From Planctomycetes bacterium RBG_16_43_13 (GTDB lineage: Bacteria > Planctomycetota > MHYJ01), in the NCBI GenBank assembly GCA_001828445.1, contig MHYJ01000018.1:9194-18499 (forward strand): a stretch of 9,306 nucleotides of DNA, written 5' to 3'. Made by a program: the position numbers and the translations under genes. How positions within the stretch are numbered: the stretch's first letter is position 1; each line of letters opens with the position of its first letter. The notes beneath the pieces are model-generated. The model made no database searches. It worked only from the letters and a program-made list of their open reading frames with translations, and was not told where the DNA came from. Positions 1 to 6,335 of this stretch are shown here, piece by piece.

Positions 1-1284
1 ATAGGTGTTCAAGCAGTTCTTGATGCTGTTTGCGATTATTTACCATCTCCTTTAGATAGACCTCGTATAGAAGGATATGAGCCAAACTCAGATAAGAAGA
101 TTACTTATGAGGCAAAACCAACCGCATATCTCTCAGGGCTTGCATTCAAGACCGAGACAGATAAGCATGGAGAATTGACCTATCTACGTATCTATTCGGG
201 GACTCTGAGGACGGGCACCTCTGTCTATAATCCACGAATAGATAAGAATGAACGTATTACTCGTCTCTTTCAGATGAATGCCCACGAACGTATAACGGTG
301 GATTCGGCAACCGCAGGCGATATAGTTGCAGTTGTCGGCTTGAAGCATACTATTACCGGTGATACCCTATGCACGAAACAGCACCCCATAGTCCTCGAAA
401 AGGTGGCATTCCCGGAGACGGTGATTTCTATGGCGATAGAGCCGAAGTCATCTGCGGATAGGGATAAACTGAACGAGGTGATAGAAAAGTTGGCAAAGGA
501 TGACCCGACATTCAAGGCGAGGATTGATGTAGATACAGGACAGACGATAATATCCGGTATGGGCGAATTACATTTGGATATATTGAAGCACAGGATATTG
601 AATGATTTTAATGTTGCCGCAAACATAGGCGAGCCGCAGGTTGCATATAAAGAGACAATAACCAAAGAGGTCTCGGCTAAAGATAGTGTCGAGGTAAAAG
701 TTGGAGAGAAGGTGCAATTCGGGCAGGTAACAATAACGGTAAAACCAGACAGGATCTCTCTACATCCGGGTGTAACATTTACGCTGTCAGAGGAAAATGA
801 GAAGACGCTTCGTAAGTTTATCCCTGCGATAAAAGATGGGTTAGAGAGTGGGTTGTTATCCGGTCATATAGCTGGCTTCCCGGTAATATATGTAGCCGTA
901 TCGGTTATAGGTGGTGAGGTTCGGAGCGAATCGAGTGAAGTAGCATATAGCGTTGCCGCCTCTAATTGCATGAAGAAGGCGCTTTCAGACGCAAAGGGTA
1001 TCATCCTTGAACCGTATATGAAATTTGATGTAACTGTTCCTGATGAATATTTAGGTGATGTGATACAGGACTTGCAGAGGCGCGGTGGCGAGATAACTGG
1101 TGTAGATGAGATAAGCGGCGGCACGAAGGTAGTGCGCGGCGGAGTGTCCTTAGCCAAGATGTTTGGTTATGCTACTATTATGAGGTCTATTACTCAAGGC
1201 AGGGGTTCCTATATCCTTGAGCCGTCCGGATACAGACAGATTCCTGACAGCAAGTTTAAGAGTATGTTCGGTGAATTCGCATAG
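1..1284 (+). CDS. fusA: Elongation factor G, C-terminal part (5' truncated by window edge)
   Basis: Translation-factor GTPase of the EF-G family, which drives ribosomal translocation and/or ribosome recycling. The frame is open from base 1, so 427 residues are visible and the GTP-binding domain lies to the left of the window. The first residues (I-G-V-Q-A-V-L-D-A-V, then Y-L-P-S-P-L-D-R-P) match the end of the EF-G G domain. Domain II follows (about residues 40-130), then domain III with D-P-T-F and S-G-M-G-E-L-H-L-D, domain IV (about 218-330), and domain V with F-G-Y-A-T and T-Q-G-R-G. Domain IV is unusual. The usual S-G-G-R-G-Q-Y-G loop reads G-E-K-V-Q-F-G (703-723), and the second tip loop reads G-G-E-V-R-S-E-S-S-E (910-939), with no histidine at the position of E. 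coli His583. It lies just upstream of rpsJ, as in a str-S10 arrangement, but without tuf. Family membership is certain; whether it is the main translocase or a paralogue is not. Confidence 0.95.
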   Translation: MGVQAVLDAVCDYLPSPLDRPRIEGYEPNSDKKITYEAKPTAYLSGLAFKTETDKHGELTYLRIYSGTLRTGTSVYNPRIDKNERITRLFQMNAHERITVDSATAGDIVAVVGLKHTITGDTLCTKQHPIVLEKVAFPETVISMAIEPKSSADRDKLNEVIEKLAKDDPTFKARIDVDTGQTIISGMGELHLDILKHRILNDFNVAANIGEPQVAYKETITKEVSAKDSVEVKVGEKVQFGQVTITVKPDRISLHPGVTFTLSEENEKTLRKFIPAIKDGLESGLLSGHIAGFPVIYVAVSVIGGEVRSESSEVAYSVAASNCMKKALSDAKGIILEPYMKFDVTVPDEYLGDVIQDLQRRGGEITGVDEISGGTKVVRGGVSLAKMFGYATIMRSITQGRGSYILEPSGYRQIPDSKFKSMFGEFA

Positions 1285-1310
1285 TGCATTCTTTATATGC
1301 GTAATTTCTG

Positions 1311-1337
1311 TTGACTTCTCTTATCTGATATTGTAAT
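1311..1337 (+). promoter_or_regulatory. Possible sigma-70-type promoter upstream of rpsJ
   Basis: TTGACT (1311-1316) resembles a -35 box with five of six consensus bases. TGTAAT (1332-1337) resembles a -10 box, also five of six, but the spacer is 15 bp, shorter than the usual 16-18. An alternative at 17 bp spacing, TAATAG (1334-1339), matches less well. The position, in the only sizeable gap between EF-G and the S10 operon, fits a promoter for the ribosomal genes. This is motif reading only. Confidence 0.4.
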
Positions 1338-1352
1338 AGTAATACCCCTTTA

Positions 1353-1370
1353 CTTTCCCATTTGGGAGGG
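1353..1370 (+). promoter_or_regulatory. Hairpin in the rpsJ leader
   Basis: CTTTCCC (1353-1359) can pair with GGGAGGG (1364-1370) across an ATTT loop: seven pairs, two of them G-U, with a perfect TCCC/GGGA core. An outer CCCC (1345-1348) could instead pair with GGGG (1368-1371). No T-run follows, so it does not look like an intrinsic terminator. It lies about 26 bases upstream of the rpsJ start, where a translational or attenuation control of the operon could sit. In E. coli the S10 leader is controlled by L4, but no homology to that leader is claimed. Confidence 0.4.
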
Positions 1371-1396
1371 GCTGGTTATATAGTTGGAGTGATATT

Positions 1397-1720
1397 ATGA
1401 AGGGACAGAGAATTAGGATTAGGATTGAGTGCTACGACCACGAGATGATAGACAGGTCTGCCGCTAATATAGTTGATACAGCTAAGAGGACAGGCGCCCG
1501 CGTGAGTGGTCCTATACCTCTTCCTACGAGGATAGAACGTATGACAGTGCTTCGCTCGCCTCACGTGGATAAAAAGTCCCGTGAGCAGTTCGAGATACGA
1601 ACACATAAGCGGCTTATCGACATTACAGAATTGACGACTAAGACGGTAGATGCACTTCGAGGGCTCAATATGCCTGCAGGTGTGGATATCAGAATAAAGA
1701 CATTCGCGGATGAACAGTAG
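1397..1720 (+). CDS. rpsJ: 30S ribosomal protein S10
   Basis: Small-subunit head protein that, with S3 and S14, shapes the mRNA-proximal side of the 30S head; it also serves as NusE in transcription antitermination in well-studied bacteria. The 107-residue product has the normal length and the family signatures: R-I-R-I near the start, [15 protein letters not shown], the [13 protein letters not shown] block, and T-H-K-R-L-I-D-I. The ATG is preceded by TTGGAG with GGAG at 1386-1389, about seven bases away. It is the first gene of the S10-type cluster. Its stop codon lies 13 bases before the preferred start of rplD, leaving no room for rplC, which normally sits between them. Confidence 0.98.
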   Translation: MKGQRIRIRIECYDHEMIDRSAANIVDTAKRTGARVSGPIPLPTRIERMTVLRSPHVDKKSREQFEIRTHKRLIDITELTTKTVDALRGLNMPAGVDIRIKTFADEQ

Positions 1721-1733
1721 TGAGATAAAGACA

Positions 1734-2393
1734 ATGATTGAATTGCCATTATTCGATAAAGACGGTAAGAACGTAGGGACGGTCAATATAGATGAGACCG
1801 TCTTTGGCGACAAGGTGAAGAAAAAGCTCTTACACGACGTCATAACATCGTATGAGGGGAATAAACGTCAGGGAAATGCAGATACTAAGACGCGCGGAGA
1901 GGTAGAGGGCAGCACCAGAAAGCCGTGGAAACAGAAGCATACCGGTAGGGCGCGTGTTGGAACGATACGTTCACCGATATGGCGACACGGTGGAGTAATA
2001 TTTGGTCCTCATCCAAGGGATTATCGTAGAGATATTCCGAAGAAAATGAAGGTTGCGGCACTTAATTCCGCCATTCTTGGTAAACTCAAAGATAAAGAGG
2101 TTTTGGTTATAGAGAAGTTTGACTTTGACAAGCCGTCAACTAAGAGGATGTCTGCTATACTAAAAAATATCGGGATAAGGAGAAGTTGTCTGATAGGTAC
2201 TGATAAATATAGTAAGAATGCGTGGCTATCGACGAGGAATATACCGCAGATGAATATGGCGACTATAGGTGAGTTTAATCCTTATGATGTAATAAAGAAT
2301 AAAAATGTTCTACTTACAAAAGGTGCGCTTGATATACTTATAACCGCAAGACGTGGTAAGGCGGCTGAAAAGTTAGAGGTTGCATCTACATAA
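1734..2393 (+). CDS. rplD: 50S ribosomal protein L4
   Basis: Large-subunit protein whose extended loop reaches the peptide exit tunnel; in E. coli it also represses its own operon. From ATG 1734 the product is 219 residues. It opens with [14 protein letters not shown], the usual L4 N-terminus, and carries the tunnel loop around residues 45-95 ([14 protein letters not shown], then [12 protein letters not shown] and G-G-V-I-F-G-P). The C-terminal half ends with L-T-K-G-A-L-D. An upstream in-frame ATG at 1710 would add eight residues and overlap rpsJ by 11 bases; I prefer 1734 because of the family alignment and a weak GAG at 1722-1724. It directly follows rpsJ, so L3 is skipped. Confidence 0.96.
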   Translation: MIELPLFDKDGKNVGTVNIDETVFGDKVKKKLLHDVITSYEGNKRQGNADTKTRGEVEGSTRKPWKQKHTGRARVGTIRSPIWRHGGVIFGPHPRDYRRDIPKKMKVAALNSAILGKLKDKEVLVIEKFDFDKPSTKRMSAILKNIGIRRSCLIGTDKYSKNAWLSTRNIPQMNMATIGEFNPYDVIKNKNVLLTKGALDILITARRGKAAEKLEVAST

Positions 2394-2406
2394 GGTGGTC
2401 TGATAT

Positions 2407-2691
2407 ATGAAAAACTCTTGGACAGTAATAAAAAAGCCGATAGTAACAGAAAAGTCGTATGCCCTTGCAGAGAAAAATATATATACGTTTATAGTAGATA
2501 AGGATGCTAACAAGAATGAGATAAAGAATGCTGTTGAGGAGGCGTTCTCTGTAAAAGTTGCGGCTGTTAATACGGCTGTTTTCAAGGGCAAGACGAAAAT
2601 GATGAAAAATATGGTGCTTGAGGGTAAGCGTAAGGACTGGAAAAAGGCGTATATAACTCTAAAGGAAGGGCATCGGCTGAATATAATGTAA
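2407..2691 (+). CDS. rplW: 50S ribosomal protein L23
   Basis: Protein at the exit of the peptide tunnel that forms a docking site for trigger factor and the signal recognition particle. It has 94 residues, a normal length. The N-terminal [11 protein letters not shown] block and the [17 protein letters not shown] stretch are characteristic, followed by V-A-A-V-N-T and a basic loop ([14 protein letters not shown]). The Shine-Dalgarno AAGGTGG (2392-2398) overlaps the rplD stop codon and sits eight bases before the ATG, which suggests translational coupling with L4. Confidence 0.97.
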   Translation: MKNSWTVIKKPIVTEKSYALAEKNIYTFIVDKDANKNEIKNAVEEAFSVKVAAVNTAVFKGKTKMMKNMVLEGKRKDWKKAYITLKEGHRLNIM

Positions 2692-2705
2692 GGAATATAG
2701 ATATT

Positions 2706-3548
2706 ATGCCATTAAAAGAATATAAACCTACAAGTCCTGGTAGACGTGGTGCGACAAGTCAGGACTTTACAATGATTACGAAGAAATCACCTGAGAAGTC
2801 ATTAGTTGAGCCGCTGAAAAAGACAGGCGGTAGGAACAATATGGGCAGGTTAGCTGTCCGACATATCGGCGGGGGCAACAGGCGCAAGTATCGTCTCATC
2901 GACTTCCAACGTCGTAAGGATAATATTCCTGCTATAGTCGAGGCGATAGAATATGACCCCAATCGCTCCGCCCGCATCGCCCTATTAAAATATAAAGATG
3001 GCGAGAGGCGATACGTAATTTGTCCAAAGGACTTTGCAGTAGGCGACGAGGTCGTATCGGGTGAGAAGGTAGAGCCGAAGGTCGGGAATTGTATGCCTGT
3101 AAAGAATATTCCGCTTGGTATGCTCGTCCATAATGTTGAGCTTATGCCAGGGAAAGGTGGACAACTTGCAAGGAGTGCCGGAACGTATGCACAGGTTCTT
3201 GCTAAAGAGGGTAAGCATGTCGATATACTCCTTCCAAGTGGTGAGATTAGGAAAGTCCATATGGAATGTCGTGCTACTATAGGACAACTCGGCAACATAG
3301 AGCACCAAAACATAGTATGGGGTAAGGCGGGGAGGAGACGTTGGCTCGGCATCAGACCGACTGTCAGAGGAACGGCACAAAATCCCGTTGCCCATCCTAT
3401 GGGTGGTGGAGAAGGTAGAACTGGTGGAGGGAGACATCCTGTTTCAAAATGGGGCGTCCTTGCCAAAGGTGGTAAGACACGAAGTAAGAAACGGCCATCT
3501 ACTAAATTTATTGTAAGAGGCAGGAAAAGAGGGAGATTCCAGAAGTAG
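2706..3548 (+). CDS. rplB: 50S ribosomal protein L2
   Basis: One of the most conserved large-subunit proteins. It binds 23S rRNA near the peptidyl-transferase centre and is needed for subunit joining. The 280-residue product has the expected full length. Visible signatures are the Y-K-P-T-S-P-G-R-R start, [16 protein letters not shown] (about 42-57), the S-A-G-T-Y-A-Q block (157-163), and the C-terminal H-P-M-G-G-G-E-G at 230-237. His230 corresponds to the conserved histidine studied as His229 in E. coli L2. The tail is strongly basic (K-K-R-P-S-T, R-G-R-K-R-G-R), as in the family. AAGGA overlaps the rplW stop codon 11 bases upstream. Confidence 0.98.
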   Translation: MPLKEYKPTSPGRRGATSQDFTMITKKSPEKSLVEPLKKTGGRNNMGRLAVRHIGGGNRRKYRLIDFQRRKDNIPAIVEAIEYDPNRSARIALLKYKDGERRYVICPKDFAVGDEVVSGEKVEPKVGNCMPVKNIPLGMLVHNVELMPGKGGQLARSAGTYAQVLAKEGKHVDILLPSGEIRKVHMECRATIGQLGNIEHQNIVWGKAGRRRWLGIRPTVRGTAQNPVAHPMGGGEGRTGGGRHPVSKWGVLAKGGKTRSKKRPSTKFIVRGRKRGRFQK

Positions 3549-3576
3549 GACATTCAGAATAATGAGGATATAAAAA

Positions 3577-3876
3577 ATGAGTAGGTCATTAAAAAAAGGT
3601 CCGTTTATAGATGAAAAGCTGTTAAAAAAGGTAACGGTGCAAAAGCAAAAAGGCGGGCACGAACCGATAAAGACGTGGGCGCGCCGTTCTACTGTTGTCC
3701 CTGAGTTTATAAACCATACCTTTCTGGTGCACAATGGGAAAAGTTTTCTGAAGGTCTTTGTAACAGAAGAAATGGTTGGACATAAATTGGGCGAATTTGC
3801 GCCGACGAGAATCTTTAGAGGCCATCCCGGTAATAGGGAAAGTGCTTCTGGTTCTACTACTGAGGAGAAAAAGTAA
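3577..3876 (+). CDS. rpsS: 30S ribosomal protein S19
   Basis: Small-subunit head protein that forms a complex with S13 and contacts the large subunit and the A-site tRNA. It has 99 residues. Family signatures are [10 protein letters not shown] at the start, [13 protein letters not shown], the H-N-G-K motif, and [17 protein letters not shown] near the C-terminus. The last ten or so residues ([11 protein letters not shown]) are a short hydrophilic tail. GAGGA (3564-3568) lies eight bases before the ATG. The position between L2 and L22 is the classical one. Confidence 0.98.
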   Translation: MSRSLKKGPFIDEKLLKKVTVQKQKGGHEPIKTWARRSTVVPEFINHTFLVHNGKSFLKVFVTEEMVGHKLGEFAPTRIFRGHPGNRESASGSTTEEKK

Positions 3877-3885
3877 GAGGATTAT

Positions 3886-4488
3886 ATGGTAGAGGTCGCA
3901 AGTAAAGAGGCAACGGAACAGAAAGCGGTATCGGCTGGTGAGGGTGCAGGTGTTCACCAGTTTAAGGCGAAACTCCGCTTTGCACGGATTACCCCACGCA
4001 AACTAAGATACGTAGTGGACTTAATAAGGGGAAAGGACTATAACACGGCAGAGGCAATTCTGCGTGTTGTGCCAAAGAGGGGTTCCTATTTTGTGAAAAA
4101 ATTACTCGAGTCGGCTATGGCTAACGCTACTAATATTATAAGGGAGAAGAATTTAGATGTAGATGTAAATAAACTACATATAACTAAGGCAGTTGTGAAT
4201 GAAGGTCCTATGTTTAAGCGGTGGACGGCGGCGCCTCAAGGAAGGGCTATGCAGATAAAGAAGCGGCTGAGCCATTTAGAGATAGTCCTTGAGGAGCGTG
4301 AACCCGCTAAAACAAGGGTTGAGAGAAATAGCAAGAGGAATAAAGAGGCGAAACCAAAGGAGGAAGGAGCAGTAGCCGTTAAAGAAAGTAAGGATGCCGA
4401 AGAGGGCAAAAAAGAAGTAGTGCAGAAGAAAAAGCAGTCAGGACAAAAGAAGCATAAATCCGAGAAAAATAAAGGGAAAGAGAAATAA
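3886..4488 (+). CDS. rplV: 50S ribosomal protein L22 with long charged C-terminal tail
   Basis: Large-subunit protein whose beta-hairpin lines the peptide exit tunnel; mutations in this hairpin in other bacteria affect macrolide sensitivity. The conserved core runs from about residue 25 to 137: K-L-R-F-A-R-I-T-P-R-K-L-R, V-V-D-L-I-R-G-K, then A-N-A-T-N, and the hairpin G-P-M-F-K-R-W-T-A-A-P-Q-G-R-A. At 200 residues it is far longer than the usual 110-120. About 24 hydrophilic residues precede the core. About 63 residues rich in Lys, Glu and Gln follow it, probably disordered. AAGAGGA (3875-3881) overlaps the rpsS stop only four bases before the ATG and supports this start. The tail has no cysteines, aromatic residues or recognisable domain. 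Family identity is certain; the tail's role is unknown. Confidence 0.97.
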   Translation: MVEVASKEATEQKAVSAGEGAGVHQFKAKLRFARITPRKLRYVVDLIRGKDYNTAEAILRVVPKRGSYFVKKLLESAMANATNIIREKNLDVDVNKLHITKAVVNEGPMFKRWTAAPQGRAMQIKKRLSHLEIVLEEREPAKTRVERNSKRNKEAKPKEEGAVAVKESKDAEEGKKEVVQKKKQSGQKKHKSEKNKGKEK

Positions 4489-4490
4489 AT

Positions 4491-5204
4491 ATGGGACAAA
4501 AGATATCACCGACTGGTTTAAGAATGGGAATTACTGAAGATTGGCGGTCGAAATGGTATGCCAATAAGAAGACGTTTGGTCCGTGGTTAGTAGAGGACCA
4601 AAAGATACGTAAATTTATAAAGAGGGAGTATGCCTTTGCAGGTATACCAAGGATAGATATAGAAAGAGTTGGAGACAAGATACACGTTGTTATTCACGCA
4701 TCTCGTCCTGGTATTATAATTGGTAAGAGGGGGGCGAAGGTTGACCAACTTGCTATGGACGTCGGGAATGTTATAGGTAAGGGAGTTGATATAGATATAA
4801 AAGAGGTTGAGAATCCGGAGCTGAACTCACAGATAGTAGCAGAGGCAATAGGAGAACAACTCGAAAAGCGGGCTCCATTTAAGCGAACTATGAGAAAATA
4901 TGCAGAGATGATTATGAACATAGGCGCACAGGGTGTGAAGATTCAATGCAAAGGACGGCTCGGTGGTGCAGAAATAGCAAGAGCGGAACATATTGTTCTC
5001 GGCAAGTTACCGCTACAGACATTGCGAGCAGAGATTGACTACGGGACGCATACTGCAATGTTGACTAAAGGAACTATAGGAATAAAGGTTTGGATATACA
5101 AGGGAGAGAAATTCACCGAGAAAGGTACCGTTCCTACAAGTAGAGCAACAGGTAGGGCTGGTTCTGCTACAGGTGATAAAAAGCGTATCGCTACAGCAGT
5201 ATAA
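4491..5204 (+). CDS. rpsC: 30S ribosomal protein S3
   Basis: Small-subunit head protein at the mRNA entry channel, with helicase-related function in E. coli. It has 237 residues. The N-terminal M-G-Q-K-I-S-P-T-G-L-R-x-G is typical. A KH RNA-binding domain follows with the G-K-R-G loop at 78-81 (within R-P-G-I-I-I-G-K-R-G). The C-terminal domain shows K-R-A-P-F-K-R-T-M-R (126-135), G-V-K-I-Q-C-K-G-R-L-G-G-A-E-I-A-R and I-D-Y-G-T-H-T-A. A short Ala/Gly/Thr-rich tail follows. The gene starts two bases after the rplV stop. No strong Shine-Dalgarno is present (only AGAG at 4479-4482), so it is probably translated by coupling to rplV. Confidence 0.98.
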   Translation: MGQKISPTGLRMGITEDWRSKWYANKKTFGPWLVEDQKIRKFIKREYAFAGIPRIDIERVGDKIHVVIHASRPGIIIGKRGAKVDQLAMDVGNVIGKGVDIDIKEVENPELNSQIVAEAIGEQLEKRAPFKRTMRKYAEMIMNIGAQGVKIQCKGRLGGAEIARAEHIVLGKLPLQTLRAEIDYGTHTAMLTKGTIGIKVWIYKGEKFTEKGTVPTSRATGRAGSATGDKKRIATAV

Positions 5205-5219
5205 TAACGGAGAAATTTT

Positions 5220-5636
5220 ATGAAGTTGATGCCGAAACGAGTGAAGTTTAGGAAAACGCAACGTGGAAAGATGAAGGGCGTCGCAACACGTTGTAATAAG
5301 GTGTCATTCGGCGATTATGGTCTAATGTCTCTTGAGAATGCATGGATTGACGCTAAACAACTCGAGGCAGGTCGTGTCGTGGCATCACATTTTATGGGGA
5401 CAGAGGGGCGACTATATATAAGGGTTTTTCCGCACAAATCGGTTACAGCTAAGCCGGCTGAAACGAGAATGGGTAGCGGTAAGGGTGAACCAGAATATTA
5501 TGCCGCAGTAGTTAGGCCGGGAACGGTTATGTTTGAGTTGTCAGGCGTTACTGAAGGATTTGCGAGGGAGTGTTTGAACCTCATAGCACATAAGATGCCT
5601 ATAGCAACAAAGATGGTTTCGAGAAGACAGTTATAG
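5220..5636 (+). CDS. rplP: 50S ribosomal protein L16
   Basis: Large-subunit protein next to the A-site tRNA and needed for late assembly of the 50S subunit. It has 138 residues, the usual length. Signatures are M-P-K-R-V-K-F-R-K-x-Q-R-G at the start, F-G-D-Y-G-L, A-W-I-D-A-K-Q-L-E-A-G-R, R-V-F-P-H-K-S-V-T-A-K-P-A-E-T-R-M-G-S-G-K-G, and A-V-V-R-P-G-T-V-M-F-E-L. GGAG (5209-5212) sits seven bases before the ATG. The starting M-K-L-M-P-K-R form and the G-E-P-E-Y-Y block recall planctomycete-type L16 proteins, which is a remembered impression and not a search result. Confidence 0.98.
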   Translation: MKLMPKRVKFRKTQRGKMKGVATRCNKVSFGDYGLMSLENAWIDAKQLEAGRVVASHFMGTEGRLYIRVFPHKSVTAKPAETRMGSGKGEPEYYAAVVRPGTVMFELSGVTEGFARECLNLIAHKMPIATKMVSRRQL

Positions 5637-5644
5637 TTTTTTAT

Positions 5645-5881
5645 ATGAAATCAAAAGAACTGAGAGAAATGACGGATGATGAGCTAAGAAAAGAGCTCGA
5701 TAACCTTGCTAAAGGGCTATTCAATCTCAGATTTAGGAAGGTTACTGATGTTGTGGAGAATCCTGCCGCTTTTAGACATGGTAAGAAAGACATTGCAAAG
5801 ATAAAGACAATCCTGCGTGAGCGGGAACTTAAAATTGATAGAAAAGTAACTACTACTCAAGGCGATGTTGTCAAGTCGTAA
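5645..5881 (+). CDS. rpmC: 50S ribosomal protein L29
   Basis: Small helical protein near the tunnel exit, next to L23, where it contributes to the docking surface for nascent-chain factors. It has 78 residues, slightly longer than the usual 60-70. The N-terminal K-x-x-E-L-R-E-M-T-D-D-E-L and the N-L-R-F-R-K segment are typical. The loop between the two helices is a little long (V-T-D-V-V-E-N-P-A-A-F-R-H-G), and the second helix reads D-I-A-K-I-K-T-I-L-R-E-R-E. The start lies eight bases after the rplP stop in a T-rich stretch with no clear Shine-Dalgarno, so coupling to rplP is likely. It is the last ribosomal gene here; S17, the usual next gene, is absent. Confidence 0.95.
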   Translation: MKSKELREMTDDELRKELDNLAKGLFNLRFRKVTDVVENPAAFRHGKKDIAKIKTILRERELKIDRKVTTTQGDVVKS

Positions 5882-5899
5882 GTATTTTTTAGGAATAAC

Positions 5900-5927
5900 T
5901 TGCTGAACTGTTTCTTTATGTTATAAT
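5900..5927 (+). promoter_or_regulatory. Probable promoter for the traR-lspA-pyrD-secA cluster
   Basis: An exact TATAAT (5922-5927) lies 16 bases after TTGCTG (5900-5905), which keeps the TTG of a -35 box but diverges in its second half. It falls in the 69-base gap between rpmC and the zinc-finger gene, 23 bases before that gene's ATG. This suggests a separate transcription start at the point where ribosomal genes give way to the second cluster. No transcript evidence is available. Confidence 0.55.
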
Positions 5928-5950
5928 AGTATGGTATAGGAGATAGCGCT

Positions 5951-6334
5951 ATGGCTAATCGTCTTTCTAAAGCGGAAATGAGTGAGTTTAGGAAACTGCT
6001 TGAGAAGAGGAATAAAGTTCTATCAGGTGATGCATCTACTCTTGAAGAAAAGGCATTGAAAAGAAATATACAGGACTCATCTGGTGACCTCTCAAGTATG
6101 CCTATGCATATGGCTGACCTTGGAACAGACAATTTCGAACAAGAACTCACTTTGGGTATTGTAGAAAATGAACAGGACGAGATAAGAGAGATAAACGAGG
6201 CATTAAGGCGAATAAAAGACGGCAAATTTGGTCTTTGTGAATCGTGTTCTAAACCAATAACTAAGATAAGGTTAAGAGCAGTTCCATACGCACGTCTCTG
6301 TATCGGGTGCAAGAAGAAAGAAGAACCTGCATAA
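5951..6334 (+). CDS. TraR/DksA-family C4 zinc-finger protein
   Basis: Predicted cytoplasmic regulator. The best-known relatives, DksA and TraR, bind the RNA polymerase secondary channel and modulate initiation at rRNA and other stringently controlled promoters. The 127-residue product has a helical, charged N-terminal half likely to form the coiled coil. Then comes the family stretch M-A-D-L-G-T-D-N-F-E-Q-E-L (54-66), and a C-terminal zinc finger with Cys96, Cys99, Cys117 and Cys120 in the CX2C-X17-CX2C spacing of DksA. The D-x-x-D-x-A tip motif of E. coli DksA is not evident in a hand alignment, so it may belong to the DksA-like group without the same activity. AGGAG (5938-5942) is eight bases upstream. 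It is followed at once by lspA. The family call is firm; naming it dksA is not justified. Confidence 0.9.
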   Translation: MANRLSKAEMSEFRKLLEKRNKVLSGDASTLEEKALKRNIQDSSGDLSSMPMHMADLGTDNFEQELTLGIVENEQDEIREINEALRRIKDGKFGLCESCSKPITKIRLRAVPYARLCIGCKKKEEPA

Positions 6335-6335
6335 C

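Noticed and set aside
1286..1303. GCAT/ATGC inverted repeat after the EF-G stop as a terminator
   Set aside because: The stem is only 4-5 pairs, AT-rich, and no T-run follows.
1710..1733. Upstream ATG start for rplD at 1710
   Set aside because: The eight added residues do not fit the L4 N-terminus, and no good ribosome binding site precedes this ATG. The 1734 start begins with the standard I-E-L-P sequence.
2759..3553. Long open frame on the minus strand opposite rplB
   Set aside because: It is a shadow of L2: the complementary strand carries a near-universal, fully recognisable protein, and the antisense translation has no family features.
5884..5890. T-run after rpmC as an intrinsic terminator
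   Set aside because: The preceding bases form no stable GC-rich hairpin (only about three pairs), so a terminator cannot be supported.
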